DNA from: Dechloromonas sp. HYN0024
GTDB taxonomy: Bacteria; Pseudomonadota; Gammaproteobacteria; Burkholderiales; Rhodocyclaceae
Direction of reading: 5' to 3'
DNA: 64,000 nt
NCBI RefSeq assembly: GCF_003441615.1
Contig: NZ_CP031842.1
Location: 2,302,001-2,366,000, forward strand
Shown: piece after piece, positions 8,004 to 16,309 of the stretch
Layout: every line of letters begins with the position of its first letter
How positions within the stretch are numbered: the first letter of the stretch is position 1
Made by a program: the position numbers and the translations under genes
Notes under the pieces: model-generated
What the model saw: only the letters and a program-made list of their open reading frames with translations
The model's database searches: none
What the model was told of the DNA's origin: nothing

Positions 8004-9463
8004 GAGCGGCTCAGCGAATGAACGATTTTCCCTTCGACATCGACCAGTTCAACCTCCAGCGGCATTTTGCCCAGCGCATGCGTGGCGCAGGACAGGCAGG
8101 GATCGAAGGCGCGGATGGCAACCTCGATGTGATTGAGCAGGCCCTCGGTCACCTCATGGCCGTGCAGGTAGCGCCGGGCGACATTACGAATGGCTTCGTT
8201 CATTGCCTGATTGTTGTTGGTCGTCGACACGATCAGGTTGGCCATGGTGACGAGGTCGTTCTCGTCGACGCGGTAATGGTGGAAGAGCGTGCCGCGCGGT
8301 GCTTCGATGACGCCAACGCCATCCATCTGGCGTTCGCCCTGAACCATCAGGTCTGAACCAAGCAGATCGTCGTCGTGGAGCAGTTCCTTGATCACCTCGG
8401 CGGCGTGCAGCATCTCGATCATCCGCGTCCAGTGGTAGGCCAGCGGGGCATGCATGGGCGAACCGCCGGCGTAATCGACGAACTCCTTGCGCTCATGTTC
8501 GGCGAAGGGAGTCGAAATCTGGTTGCAGTTCTGTACGCGAGCCAGGGGACCGACCTTGTACCAGCCGTTTTCCTTGCCCAGCGACTTGAAGAAGGGGAAC
8601 TTCATGTAACTCCACGAGCGCACCTCCTCCTCGATGTACTGGTCGTATTGCTGGTAATCGACGTGATCGAAGATGAGCTTGCCGTTGTCGTCGCGGGCGC
8701 GCAGCGTGCCGTGATAGAAATCAAGGTCGCCGTTGTTGCCAACAAGGGACATGAAATTGGAACGGAAGATGCCAAAACTGTTGTACAGGCCGGGGTCCTG
8801 CGTATGCACCTTCTGGATCAGGTGCACGGCTTCACGCGACCACTGGACGATGTGATAGATGTCCTTGAGCAGCTCATCGCGTTCGGCGATGGTCAGTGCC
8901 TTGTTGACCCCGCCCGGCACGGCGCCAGTGCCATGCACCCGCTTGCCGGCGGTGACACGGATGACTTCCTGGCCGAACTTGCGGAGCAATACGCCGCGCT
9001 TGGCGGTTTCCGGATGCGCCATGGCCACACCGACGATGTTGCGCTTGGTCACATCGCTGTCGAAACCAAAGAGCAGATCAGGCGAACAGAGGTGGAAGAA
9101 GTGCAGCGCGTGCGATTGAAGCATCTGACCGTAGTGCATCAGGCGACGCATCTTTTCGGCGGTTGCCGTCAGCTTCTTGGCCCCGACGATGACATCAAGC
9201 GCCTTGGAAGCAGCCAGATGGTGGGACACCGGGCAGATACCGCACAGGCGCTGGACCATCACCGGCACCTCCCAGTACGGCCGACCCTGGATGAACTTCT
9301 CGAAGCCGCGGAATTCGACGATATGCAGGCGTACCTGATGCACCCTGTTCTGGTCGTCGAGCAGGAGGGTTACCTTGCCGTGTCCCTCGACCCGCGATAC
9401 CGGATCAATCGCCACACGGCGCAGGGTCTCGGGATGGGCAGCAGTTTCTAGTTGGTAGGTCAT
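8000..9463 (-). CDS. hoxH: NAD-linked [NiFe] hydrogenase large subunit HoxH
   Basis: A 487-residue group 3d [NiFe] hydrogenase large subunit. Both nickel-binding motifs are present: RLCGICPVSHH near residue 72 and DPCLSCATH near the C terminus, the latter followed by a short tail for HoxW cleavage. It carries the Ni-Fe(CN)2CO site for reversible H2 oxidation, paired with HoxY. Length and motifs are normal, so the enzyme should be functional. It overlaps hoxW by four bases and follows hoxY by 12 bases. No hyp maturation genes lie in the window. Confidence 0.96.
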   Translation of the reverse strand: MTYQLETAAHPETLRRVAIDPVSRVEGHGKVTLLLDDQNRVHQVRLHIVEFRGFEKFIQGRPYWEVPVMVQRLCGICPVSHHLAASKALDVIVGAKKLTATAEKMRRLMHYGQMLQSHALHFFHLCSPDLLFGFDSDVTKRNIVGVAMAHPETAKRGVLLRKFGQEVIRVTAGKRVHGTGAVPGGVNKALTIAERDELLKDIYHIVQWSREAVHLIQKVHTQDPGLYNSFGIFRSNFMSLVGNNGDLDFYHGTLRARDDNGKLIFDHVDYQQYDQYIEEEVRSWSYMKFPFFKSLGKENGWYKVGPLARVQNCNQISTPFAEHERKEFVDYAGGSPMHAPLAYHWTRMIEMLHAAEVIKELLHDDDLLGSDLMVQGERQMDGVGVIEAPRGTLFHHYRVDENDLVTMANLIVSTTNNNQAMNEAIRNVARRYLHGHEVTEGLLNHIEVAIRAFDPCLSCATHALGKMPLEVELVDVEGKIVHSLSRS

Positions 9464-9475
9464 GTTCTACCTCAA

Positions 9476-10024
9476 TCAATCGTAATGCATGAGGCCGTGG
9501 CCAAGGGTTGGCTCCTTGCCCGCCAGCAGATCGGTCAGCACCTTCCAGATAGCATCCGCCGAAGGCGGGCAACCGGGAATGAAGTAGTCGATCTTGACCA
9601 CTTCATGAATCGGATGCACCTGGTTGAGCGGCAGTGGCAGTTCCGGATCGTTGGGAATCATGCCGTTGGTCAGCCCCGGACTGGTGTGATAGACCTCTTC
9701 AAGGATCGTCGTCAGCGGCAGGTGGTTGCGTTGGGCCGGCAGGCCACCATTGATGGCGCAAGCACCCATGGCGATAAGGATTTTGCAGTTCTTGCGGAAC
9801 TCACGCAGGACGTGGACATTCTCGGCATTGCACAGGCCGCCTTCGATGATGCCGATATCGCAATCCGGACTACAGGTTTTGATATCGGTCAGCGGCGAAC
9901 GGTCGAACTCGATGTGTTCGAGCAGCGCAAACAACCGCTCATCGATATCGAGCAAGGACATGTGGCAGCCAAAACATCCAGCCAGCGAGGTAGTGGCGAC
10001 CTTGAGCTTCTTGGTGGCGGTCAT
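9476..10024 (-). CDS. hoxY: NAD-linked [NiFe] hydrogenase small subunit HoxY
   Basis: A 182-residue small subunit of the soluble hydrogenase, with the four cysteines for the proximal [4Fe-4S] cluster in LAGCFGCHMS, GGLCNAE, MGACAINGG and PGCPPSADA. It relays electrons from HoxH to the diaphorase part (HoxU/HoxF). There is no twin-arginine signal, as expected for a cytoplasmic enzyme. The start at 10024 gives MTATKKLKV; an open frame extends further upstream but overlaps hoxU and lacks family similarity. It begins one base after the hoxU stop. Confidence 0.95.
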   Translation of the reverse strand: MTATKKLKVATTSLAGCFGCHMSLLDIDERLFALLEHIEFDRSPLTDIKTCSPDCDIGIIEGGLCNAENVHVLREFRKNCKILIAMGACAINGGLPAQRNHLPLTTILEEVYHTSPGLTNGMIPNDPELPLPLNQVHPIHEVVKIDYFIPGCPPSADAIWKVLTDLLAGKEPTLGHGLMHYD

Positions 10025-10025
10025 T

Positions 10026-10727
10026 TCAGCGGCCCTCCTCGGCGGTTTCCGAAATGGGCGCCTTATCGTACTTGCGCGCCCCGATCGGCACGGCGAATCC
10101 CTGACGCTTCTGGAGGATGACGCCGACCGGACAGACCTGCGCCGCCTTGTCGGCCAGCGTGAAGTCGGTATCGGCCAGCTGGCCGGACTTGGCATTGACG
10201 ATGAGGTGGGTCTTGATGCCCCGGCCGGACAATCCGAAGACATTTTTCCCATCGACATCGCGGCTGGCCCGCACGCAGAGCGAGCAGAGAATGCAGCGGT
10301 TGAAATCAAGCAGCACCTCGGGGTGCGAGGCATCGACGGCACGATTCGGGAAGAAGTGGTCGTAGTGCGGTGACATCATGCCGAGGTGGTAGGCCGTTGC
10401 CTGCAACTGGCAGTTGCCGCTTTTCTCGCAGGATGGGCAGAAGTGGTTGCCCTCGACAAACAGCATCTGGGTCAGGGCACGGCGTTCGGCGTTAATTTCC
10501 TCGGTCTCGCTCTCGACCACCATGCCGGCTGCGGCACGCATGGTGCACGATGCCGTTTGCCGGCCATTGACCTTGACGGTACACAGCTTGCACGAGCCGT
10601 GCGCCTTGAATTCGGGGTGATAGCACAGATGCGGAATGAAGACGCCGGCTGCGCTGGCCGCCTGAATGATGGTCTGCCCCTCGGTGAAGGGAATGGTCTT
10701 GCCATCGAGCGTAAAGGTATGGCTCAT
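10026..10727 (-). CDS. hoxU: Hydrogenase diaphorase iron-sulphur subunit HoxU
   Basis: A 233-residue protein equivalent to the N-terminal part of NuoG. It shows the [2Fe-2S] ligands (CYHPEF, then SCKLC and the cysteine of TASC), the His/Cys-ligated [4Fe-4S] set HFCPSCEKSGNC and a further cluster set CILCSLC plus QVCPVGV. It passes electrons between HoxY and HoxF. The ATG at 10727 overlaps the hoxF stop as ATGA, setting the start; upstream in-frame sequence belongs to hoxF in another frame. Confidence 0.95.
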   Translation of the reverse strand: MSHTFTLDGKTIPFTEGQTIIQAASAAGVFIPHLCYHPEFKAHGSCKLCTVKVNGRQTASCTMRAAAGMVVESETEEINAERRALTQMLFVEGNHFCPSCEKSGNCQLQATAYHLGMMSPHYDHFFPNRAVDASHPEVLLDFNRCILCSLCVRASRDVDGKNVFGLSGRGIKTHLIVNAKSGQLADTDFTLADKAAQVCPVGVILQKRQGFAVPIGARKYDKAPISETAEEGR

Positions 10728-12622
10728 GCTGCACCTCCGTGTTCCGTTTCCAGATGCGCCCCGGCATCGTCGCGCCCGGTCATCTGCCGGGCCGAGGAGA
10801 GTTCGCGGTCGAGATCGAAGGCCGGCGTGAAATCCTGCTGCATCATGCGTTTTTCGTAGGCCGGTCGGAACTTGGCGATGGTGTCGAGCACCGGATTGCA
10901 GGCGGTGTGACCAAGGCCGCAGTGGCTCATCGATTGCAGCAACTGGTTTAGTTTCTCGATTTCGGCAAAGTCGTAGGGCGAGCCGCTGCCGTAATGCAGC
11001 TTGTCCATGAGGTTCTTGAGCAGCGAGGTGCCGACCCGACAGGGCGTACAGAAGCCGCAGCTTTCGTGCTGGAAGAAATGCACGTAGTTCCGGGCCACTT
11101 CGAACATGTCGCGGCTCTTGTTGAAGATCGTAAAGGCCCCCGCTGTCGGAATATCCTCGAAACCGATGATGCGGTCGAACTCGTTCTCGGCAACACAGAT
11201 GCCGGAAGGCCCGCTGACCTGCACGGCCTGCGTATCGGTCGCGCCGCAATCCTCAAGTACCTGACGGATGCTGACGCCGAAGGGGTATTCATAAATACCC
11301 GGCCGGACGCAATCGCCGGAGACTGACAGCAGCTTGGTTCCCGCCGAATGCTTGGTGCCGATGGCGGCATACCAATCGCCACCGTTGAGAGCGATCAGCG
11401 CAGCTGCGGCGAAGGTTTCGACGTTATTGACGATGGTCGGCTGGTCGAGATAGCCGTTGGTGACAGGAAATGGCGGCCGGTTGCGCGGCGTGCCGCGCTT
11501 GCCTTCGAGCGACTCGATGAGCGCCGACTCCTCACCGCAGACATAGGCCCCGGCCCCGACATGAATCTCGATATCGAAATCCGCCCCGGGCAGGCCACAG
11601 ATGTCCTTGCCCAGCAGGTTTTCGCGGCGACGGTGGGCGAGCACGGCATTGAGGTGATCAAGCAGGTAGCGGTACTCACCGCGCAGATAGACAAAGCCAC
11701 GCGTCGCCCCCACTGCGTAGGCCGCCACCGTCATTCCCTCGAAAACCAGATCGGGACACTTGGCGAGGAGGACCCGATCCTTGAAGGTGCCCGGTTCGCC
11801 CTCGTCGGCATTGCACACAACAATACGCTGCAGGCCGGCCTTGAGCGGCGCGTTGCGGCAGGCTTCCCATTTCATGGCGGTGGTAAAGCCGGCCCCGCCG
11901 CGACCGCGCAGATTGGCCCGCTTGAGTTCGTCGAGCGTAGCAGCCGGGCCACCGATACCGCTCGGCAAACCTTCGCGCCAGGAACGCATGTTGGAGGCAT
12001 TGAGGCCGTCACTCGGCGTCCTGGCACGGGCGGCCAGCAGGGCCTCGCCGGGCTTGAAGTCGGCCTGAAGCAGAATATCGGCCCGCCGGATGTTGTCTTC
12101 TATCTTGAAATAGGCTGGCGGCCACTCGCCCAGCGGCACCTTGTTGCGGATCAGTTCGGCGATTTCGTCGATGCGCCCTTCGTTCAGCCCGGCAATGGCA
12201 TAGTTATTCACCAGCATGCCCGGCCCCTGGTCGGACATCCCCGTGCACGCCGTCTTGCCGACGCTGACCAGGCCATCTTCCGAAACCTTGCCGCGCTCGA
12301 CCCAGAGGTTGTTGCACAGACGCTCCATCATCGCCCGGTTACCCTGCATGCGGTCGGTAATGTTGTCAGAAAACAACACCCGGTATTGGCCACGCGGTTC
12401 GGTGTAGATAAAGGAATAAAACCCGGCGACGCCTTCAATCTTGGTGCGGGGCACACCGAGCACGGCCTGCATGCGGTCGATTGCCTCTGGCGGCACCCAA
12501 TCGCAGGCCTCCTGGACTTCGCGCAGGATCTGCAGCATGCAGGTCGGATCGCGTCGATATCGATTGATCACCCGGTCAACCACCCCAGCGATCGCTTCGG
12601 CATGCAGTTCATTGAATCCCAC
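10724..12622 (-). CDS. hoxF: Hydrogenase diaphorase FMN/NAD subunit HoxF (NuoE-NuoF fusion)
   Basis: A 632-residue fusion of a NuoE-like domain (about 1-170) with a NuoF-like domain. The latter has the FMN site GRGGAGFTTAMKW, the NAD-binding region, and the [4Fe-4S] set ESCGFCTPC plus a cysteine in HTACNP. It oxidises or reduces NAD for the hydrogenase. The NuoE part retains only one of four normal cluster cysteines (KTACTGMSDQGPG), as in other HoxF proteins that lost this cluster. A GTG at 12622 has GGAG six bases upstream and is preferred over a TTG four codons earlier. It is the first gene of the hox operon. Confidence 0.93.
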   Translation of the reverse strand: MGFNELHAEAIAGVVDRVINRYRRDPTCMLQILREVQEACDWVPPEAIDRMQAVLGVPRTKIEGVAGFYSFIYTEPRGQYRVLFSDNITDRMQGNRAMMERLCNNLWVERGKVSEDGLVSVGKTACTGMSDQGPGMLVNNYAIAGLNEGRIDEIAELIRNKVPLGEWPPAYFKIEDNIRRADILLQADFKPGEALLAARARTPSDGLNASNMRSWREGLPSGIGGPAATLDELKRANLRGRGGAGFTTAMKWEACRNAPLKAGLQRIVVCNADEGEPGTFKDRVLLAKCPDLVFEGMTVAAYAVGATRGFVYLRGEYRYLLDHLNAVLAHRRRENLLGKDICGLPGADFDIEIHVGAGAYVCGEESALIESLEGKRGTPRNRPPFPVTNGYLDQPTIVNNVETFAAAALIALNGGDWYAAIGTKHSAGTKLLSVSGDCVRPGIYEYPFGVSIRQVLEDCGATDTQAVQVSGPSGICVAENEFDRIIGFEDIPTAGAFTIFNKSRDMFEVARNYVHFFQHESCGFCTPCRVGTSLLKNLMDKLHYGSGSPYDFAEIEKLNQLLQSMSHCGLGHTACNPVLDTIAKFRPAYEKRMMQQDFTPAFDLDRELSSARQMTGRDDAGAHLETEHGGAA

Positions 12623-12680
12623 GACAATCTCCAAAATTGCCTATGACATGAAGAGGCTAGCACCCGAATGTTGCAGTTAG

Positions 12681-12694
12681 TTGAGCAAGGTCAA
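12681..12694 (-). promoter_or_regulatory. FNR/CRP-family-like palindrome upstream of hoxF
   Basis: The 14-base palindrome TTGAGCAAGGTCAA (read here on plus) has TTGA/TCAA half sites with the spacing of FNR-type sites (TTGAT-N4-ATCAA), departing at the inner positions. It lies about 60 bases upstream of the hoxF start in the 219-base gap between hoxF and the divergent fabI-like gene. Anaerobic control of hydrogenase would be sensible, but the match is imperfect and unproven. Confidence 0.35.
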
Positions 12695-12841
12695 CCAAAG
12701 GCCATTTGTCACATTGCAAAAGCCTGAATATGTAACAATGGTGCTGCGTCGCAACATACACAAAGCACCGTCAATTGGAGTAATTCAATTACGAATGGTG
12801 CAACGCAATACTCCTTGATCACCCCTGAAAGGAAGAACAGC

Positions 12842-13651
12842 ATGAACACAATAAATGAACAATCCCCCCTCGTTCACACGCATGCCCATTTGCCGCTGGC
12901 TGGCAAAAAGGGATTGATTACCGGCGTCGCCAACGACAAGTCCATCGCCTTCGCCGTCGCCAAGGCCATTCGTGAACTGGGCGGTGAAATTGCCCTGACC
13001 TATCAGAACGAAAAAACGGCCAAATACACGCAGCCACTGGCCGAGGCACTCGGTGCCAAGCTCTTCCTCAAACTCGATGTCACCGAGGAAGGCAGCCTGG
13101 AAAGTGCCATCGCGCAATGCGGTGAAGAGTTCGGCGAACTCGACTTCGCCATTCACTCGATGGCCTTCTGCAATGGCGACGACCTGCATGGCCGGGTCAT
13201 CGACACCACCGAAGCCGGATTCGACTCGGCCATGAACATCTCCTGCCACAGCTTCCTGCGCATGGCCAAGGCGGTTGAACCCCTGATGGCCCATGGCGGT
13301 TCGCTGATCACCATGTCCTACCTCGGTGCCGAGCGCGTCGTGCGCAACTATGGCGTCATGGGCATCATCAAGGCGGCACTTGAATCGGCCGTCCGCTACA
13401 TGGCTTACGACCTTGGCCCCAAAGGCATCCGCGTCTTCGCTGTGTCGCCCGGCCCGATCATGACCCGCGCCGCATCCGGGATCGCCAACTTCAACCAGTT
13501 GCTTGAAGCCGACGCCGTCAAGGCACCGCTCGGCCGCACCGTGACCATCGACGAAGTGGGTGCCCTCACCGCCTTCCTGTGCACGCCGGGTTCATCCGGC
13601 ATGACCGGGCAGACGATCTATGTCGACGCAGGCGCCCATATCGTCGCCTGA
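12842..13651 (+). CDS. fabI: FabI-type enoyl-[acyl-carrier-protein] reductase
   Basis: A 269-residue short-chain-dehydrogenase-like enoyl reductase. The NAD site near the N terminus reads KKGLITGVANDKSIA, and the catalytic pattern SYLGAERVVRNYGVMGIIK contains the two tyrosines and lysine of FabI. The first 17 residues are an extra polar tail. The ATG at 12842 has AAGGAAG upstream. In several betaproteobacteria a FabI paralogue sits with a MaoC-Pta fusion and acetate kinase, as here, so this may be a specialised copy for acyl-CoA or storage metabolism. It diverges from hoxF. Confidence 0.88.
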   Translation: MNTINEQSPLVHTHAHLPLAGKKGLITGVANDKSIAFAVAKAIRELGGEIALTYQNEKTAKYTQPLAEALGAKLFLKLDVTEEGSLESAIAQCGEEFGELDFAIHSMAFCNGDDLHGRVIDTTEAGFDSAMNISCHSFLRMAKAVEPLMAHGGSLITMSYLGAERVVRNYGVMGIIKAALESAVRYMAYDLGPKGIRVFAVSPGPIMTRAASGIANFNQLLEADAVKAPLGRTVTIDEVGALTAFLCTPGSSGMTGQTIYVDAGAHIVA

Positions 13652-13662
13652 GGAAATGCTGG

Positions 13663-13708
13663 AAACTGGCGGGGGAACGCAAAGTGCTGCGTTAACTCCC
13701 GCCAGTTT
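13663..13708 (+). terminator. Long hairpin after the fabI-like gene
   Basis: An 11-base inverted repeat (AAACTGGCGGG and CCCGCCAGTTT) encloses a second small stem (AACGCA/TGCGTT). It begins 11 bases after the fabI stop and ends 21 bases before the next start. The T-tract is short, so it may be a weak terminator, attenuator or mRNA-stabilising structure. Confidence 0.5.
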
Positions 13709-13729
13709 GAAACGATTTCGGAGAACTCG

Positions 13730-14305
13730 ATGCCAGACATTGACGGATTACTCCCCGATCCCGTGCCGGATCATCCGCTGTTGCGCGGCCGCCAGGAAAT
13801 CGGTCGCGGCGAAAGCACCATCGTCCTTGAAGCCGACACCGTCGACGGCCAGGAGCGCGTCTTCAAGGTGCTTTCCTCACCGACCGACTATGCCTATTAC
13901 ACGGCTGACGACCGACCGACCGGACCACACTTTCCCATCGTCTATACCGATCATGGGACTTTCGGCCGCTCCAGCCGTGGCTTTCCCTTCCACATTGTCG
14001 AGGTTGAACGACTCTACCCGCTGCCCGGCAGTGGCGATGCCGCAGAAGTGGCCACCAAGCTCTCGACCTCGTATTTCGACGCCTGCATGATGTGGCGCAA
14101 CCTGGCCCAGGACATGGGACGCATTGCCTTGCACCATCTCGTCGTCACCCCGATGGGGTGGACCGATGCGCTCAAGGAGTCGCTCAAGGCGGTCGAAGAC
14201 TTTTCCACCGAATATGGCGCCCTGCCCGACCTCATCAAGGCCGACAACCTGATGATGCGCAAGGATGGCACCCTCGTCTTTTCCGATCCGGTTTTCATGG
14301 AATGA
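13730..14305 (+). CDS. Small protein-kinase-like protein
   Basis: A 191-residue protein resembling a minimal protein-kinase fold. Visible are a glycine-rich loop (IGRGESTIVLEAD, about 23-35), a beta-3-like lysine (RVFKVLSS), a hinge-like VEVERLYPL, and a C-terminal block PDLIKADNLMMRKDG then LVFSDPVF that resembles catalytic and metal-binding loops. The D-to-N spacing in the catalytic loop is one residue longer than in standard kinases and DFG becomes SDP, so activity is uncertain. GGAG lies six bases before the ATG. Its stop overlaps the start of a dual-specificity phosphatase gene, which supports a phosphorylation role by context. Confidence 0.6.
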   Translation: MPDIDGLLPDPVPDHPLLRGRQEIGRGESTIVLEADTVDGQERVFKVLSSPTDYAYYTADDRPTGPHFPIVYTDHGTFGRSSRGFPFHIVEVERLYPLPGSGDAAEVATKLSTSYFDACMMWRNLAQDMGRIALHHLVVTPMGWTDALKESLKAVEDFSTEYGALPDLIKADNLMMRKDGTLVFSDPVFME

Positions 14306-14790
14306 CCATCAGCAAAGTGTATTTCGCCTCGCGTGAACTGGCCGAATCGCTGATTGGCAAGCCGTCCATCGCCGTCATTTCGATTACCGACCCGGGCTCT
14401 CCGGAAGCCAATCTCCACGCCCATTTCGAACATGTCCTGCGCCTCGCTTTCTACGATGCCGTGCCGGCCGACGACTACCTGCCAGCACCGATACCGGGCC
14501 TTTTCGACTATCCGATGGCCCGCCAGATCGCCACTTTCGTACAGGATCTGCACCATGCGCCAGCCGACGTGACAATGCTCGTCCACTGCGAATATGGCGT
14601 TAGTCGCTCCGCTGCCGTCGCCCTCTTTGTCGAAGCCTTTACCGGCGCCACCTTGGTTTCACGGGAATTCACCGGCGATGCCAACCAATGGGTGGTTGAC
14701 CAGTTATCGCAACTGCGCCCCGAACTGGAAATCGACATTCCACCCGCCAGTGCCGCCCCCGAGCGCCGTACCCAACCCCGACCCCAATGA
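14302..14790 (+). CDS. Dual-specificity/tyrosine-type protein phosphatase
   Basis: A 162-residue cysteine phosphatase. The signature HCEYGVSRS near residue 95 contains the nucleophilic cysteine, the P-loop and the arginine of HCx5R[ST]; a possible general acid aspartate lies upstream in PGLFDYP. The last 20 residues are proline-rich and disordered. The start ATG at 14302 overlaps the kinase-like stop as ATGA, so the two are made together. Substrate unknown; protein phosphotyrosine, phosphoserine or a small phosphate are possible. Confidence 0.75.
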   Translation: MTISKVYFASRELAESLIGKPSIAVISITDPGSPEANLHAHFEHVLRLAFYDAVPADDYLPAPIPGLFDYPMARQIATFVQDLHHAPADVTMLVHCEYGVSRSAAVALFVEAFTGATLVSREFTGDANQWVVDQLSQLRPELEIDIPPASAAPERRTQPRPQ

Positions 14791-14820
14791 GAACCAACGC
14801 CTTGCGCAAAACGGATGACA

Positions 14821-14849
14821 TTGTTTGCTGCAGCGCAGCACCCTATACT
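14821..14849 (+). promoter_or_regulatory. Candidate sigma-70 promoter for the MaoC-Pta/ackA operon
   Basis: TTGTTT and TATACT are separated by 17 bases in the gap between the phosphatase stop and the MaoC-Pta start. The -10 end is 40 bases upstream of the start codon. This would let the acyl-phosphate pair be transcribed independently of the kinase/phosphatase pair. Confidence 0.5.
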
Positions 14850-14889
14850 GTCAAGAGCCTGGAGTCCGGGTTTTTTATGGAGCATTGCC

Positions 14890-16308
14890 ATGCATGAAAA
14901 CAGCGAGCAGCGTTTTCTGGTCAACAAGACCTACGACGAAATCCGCGTCGGCGACTCGTCCAGCCTGACCCGGACCCTGATGCCGGAGGATGTGAAACTG
15001 TTTGCCATCCTGACCGGCGATATCAACCCTTCGGTAGTCGACCCCGGTTATTCCGAAAGCGGCCTCTTCCGCGAAGTGATCGCCCACGGCATGTGGAGCG
15101 GCTCGCTGATCTCGACCGTACTGGGCACCCAGTTCCCCGGCCCGGGCACCATCCTGATTGACCAGGCGCTACATTTCTCCCGCCCGGTCACGATCGGCGA
15201 CACCATCACCATCACCGTCACCGCCAAGCAGAAGTTCGATCACAACAAGCATGTCACCTTCGACTGCGTGTGCACCAACCAGGAAGGCCTGCAGGTCGTT
15301 CGCGGCACGGCCGAAGTGCTGGCCCCGACGGAAAAGGTGTCGCGCCTGCATGAAGTGCACATGCCGTCGATCCGCATCGATGACAAGCACGAGCGTTACA
15401 TTCACCTGCTCGAACGCGTCAAGGGGCTGGAGCCTATCCCCACGGCCGTCGCTCATCCCTGCGACTACGAATCCCTGAAAGGACCGGTCCAGGCCTTCCA
15501 GGCCGGCATCATCGAACCCATCCTGGTCGGCCCGGAGAACAAGATCCGCGCTGTCGCCGAAGAGTTCGGCATCGACCTCTCCGGTATCCGCATCGTCCAT
15601 GCCGCGCACAGCCACGATTCGGCAGCACTGGCCGTGTCGCTGGTGCGCACCGGCGATGCCGAGGCGCTGATGAAGGGCAGCCTGCACACCGACGAACTGA
15701 TGGGCGAAGTCGTCGCCCGCGCCAACGGCCTGCGCACCTCGCGCCGGATCAGCCACGTCTTCCTGATGGACGTGCCAACCTATCACCGTCCGCTGCTCAT
15801 CACCGACGCCGCCATCAACATCGCGCCGACGCTCGAAGACAAGGCCGACATCATCCGCAACGCCATCGAGCTGGCCCACATCATCGGTATCCCCGAGCCC
15901 AAGGTGGCCATTCTCTCGGCAGTCGAAACGGTCAATCCGAAAATCCAGTCCACCCTCGATGCCGCTGCCCTGTGCAAGATGGCCGACCGGGGGCAGATCA
16001 AGGACGGCATCCTCGACGGCCCGCTCGCCTTCGACAACGCCGTCTCGCTGATCGCCGCCAAGACCAAGGGCATCAAGTCGGCCGTCGCCGGCCACGCCGA
16101 AATCCTCGTCGTGCCCGACCTCGAATCCGGCAACATGATCGCCAAGCAACTCGAATATCTGGCCAACGCCCTGACCGCCGGCATCGTGCTCGGCACCAAG
16201 GTGCCGATTGTGCTGACCAGCCGCGCCGACTCGGCGGAAACCCGTACCGCCTCGTGCGTCATTGCCGCACTGATCGCCCACCACAACCGCAAACTTGGAA
16301 CCGTCTGA
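14890..16308 (+). CDS. Bifunctional MaoC-type enoyl-CoA hydratase / phosphate acetyl(butyryl)transferase
   Basis: A 472-residue fusion. Residues 1-150 form a MaoC/hot-dog hydratase domain with the hydratase-2-like pattern FAILTGDINPSVVD then VIAHGMWSG, giving (R)-3-hydroxyacyl-CoA chemistry. Residues 170-470 form a PTA/PTB domain with conserved stretches VPTYHRPLLITDAAINI and GPLAFDNAVS, exchanging CoA for phosphate. With the next gene, an acetate kinase, it can turn acyl-CoA into acyl phosphate and ATP. The ATG at 14890 has GGAG seven bases upstream. The hydratase could feed PhaC, but that is inference. Confidence 0.88.
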   Translation: MHENSEQRFLVNKTYDEIRVGDSSSLTRTLMPEDVKLFAILTGDINPSVVDPGYSESGLFREVIAHGMWSGSLISTVLGTQFPGPGTILIDQALHFSRPVTIGDTITITVTAKQKFDHNKHVTFDCVCTNQEGLQVVRGTAEVLAPTEKVSRLHEVHMPSIRIDDKHERYIHLLERVKGLEPIPTAVAHPCDYESLKGPVQAFQAGIIEPILVGPENKIRAVAEEFGIDLSGIRIVHAAHSHDSAALAVSLVRTGDAEALMKGSLHTDELMGEVVARANGLRTSRRISHVFLMDVPTYHRPLLITDAAINIAPTLEDKADIIRNAIELAHIIGIPEPKVAILSAVETVNPKIQSTLDAAALCKMADRGQIKDGILDGPLAFDNAVSLIAAKTKGIKSAVAGHAEILVVPDLESGNMIAKQLEYLANALTAGIVLGTKVPIVLTSRADSAETRTASCVIAALIAHHNRKLGTV

Positions 16309-16309
16309 C

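Noticed and set aside
10025..10342. Upstream in-frame extension of hoxY
   Set aside because: It overlaps hoxU and encodes Pro/Ser/Arg-rich sequence unlike any hydrogenase small subunit.
10728..11249. Upstream in-frame extension of hoxU
   Set aside because: It lies wholly within hoxF in another frame; the ATGA overlap at 10724-10727 and family length set the hoxU start.
14092..14301. Upstream extension of the phosphatase reading frame
   Set aside because: It overlaps the kinase-like gene; the ATG at 14302 with an ATGA overlap is far more likely.
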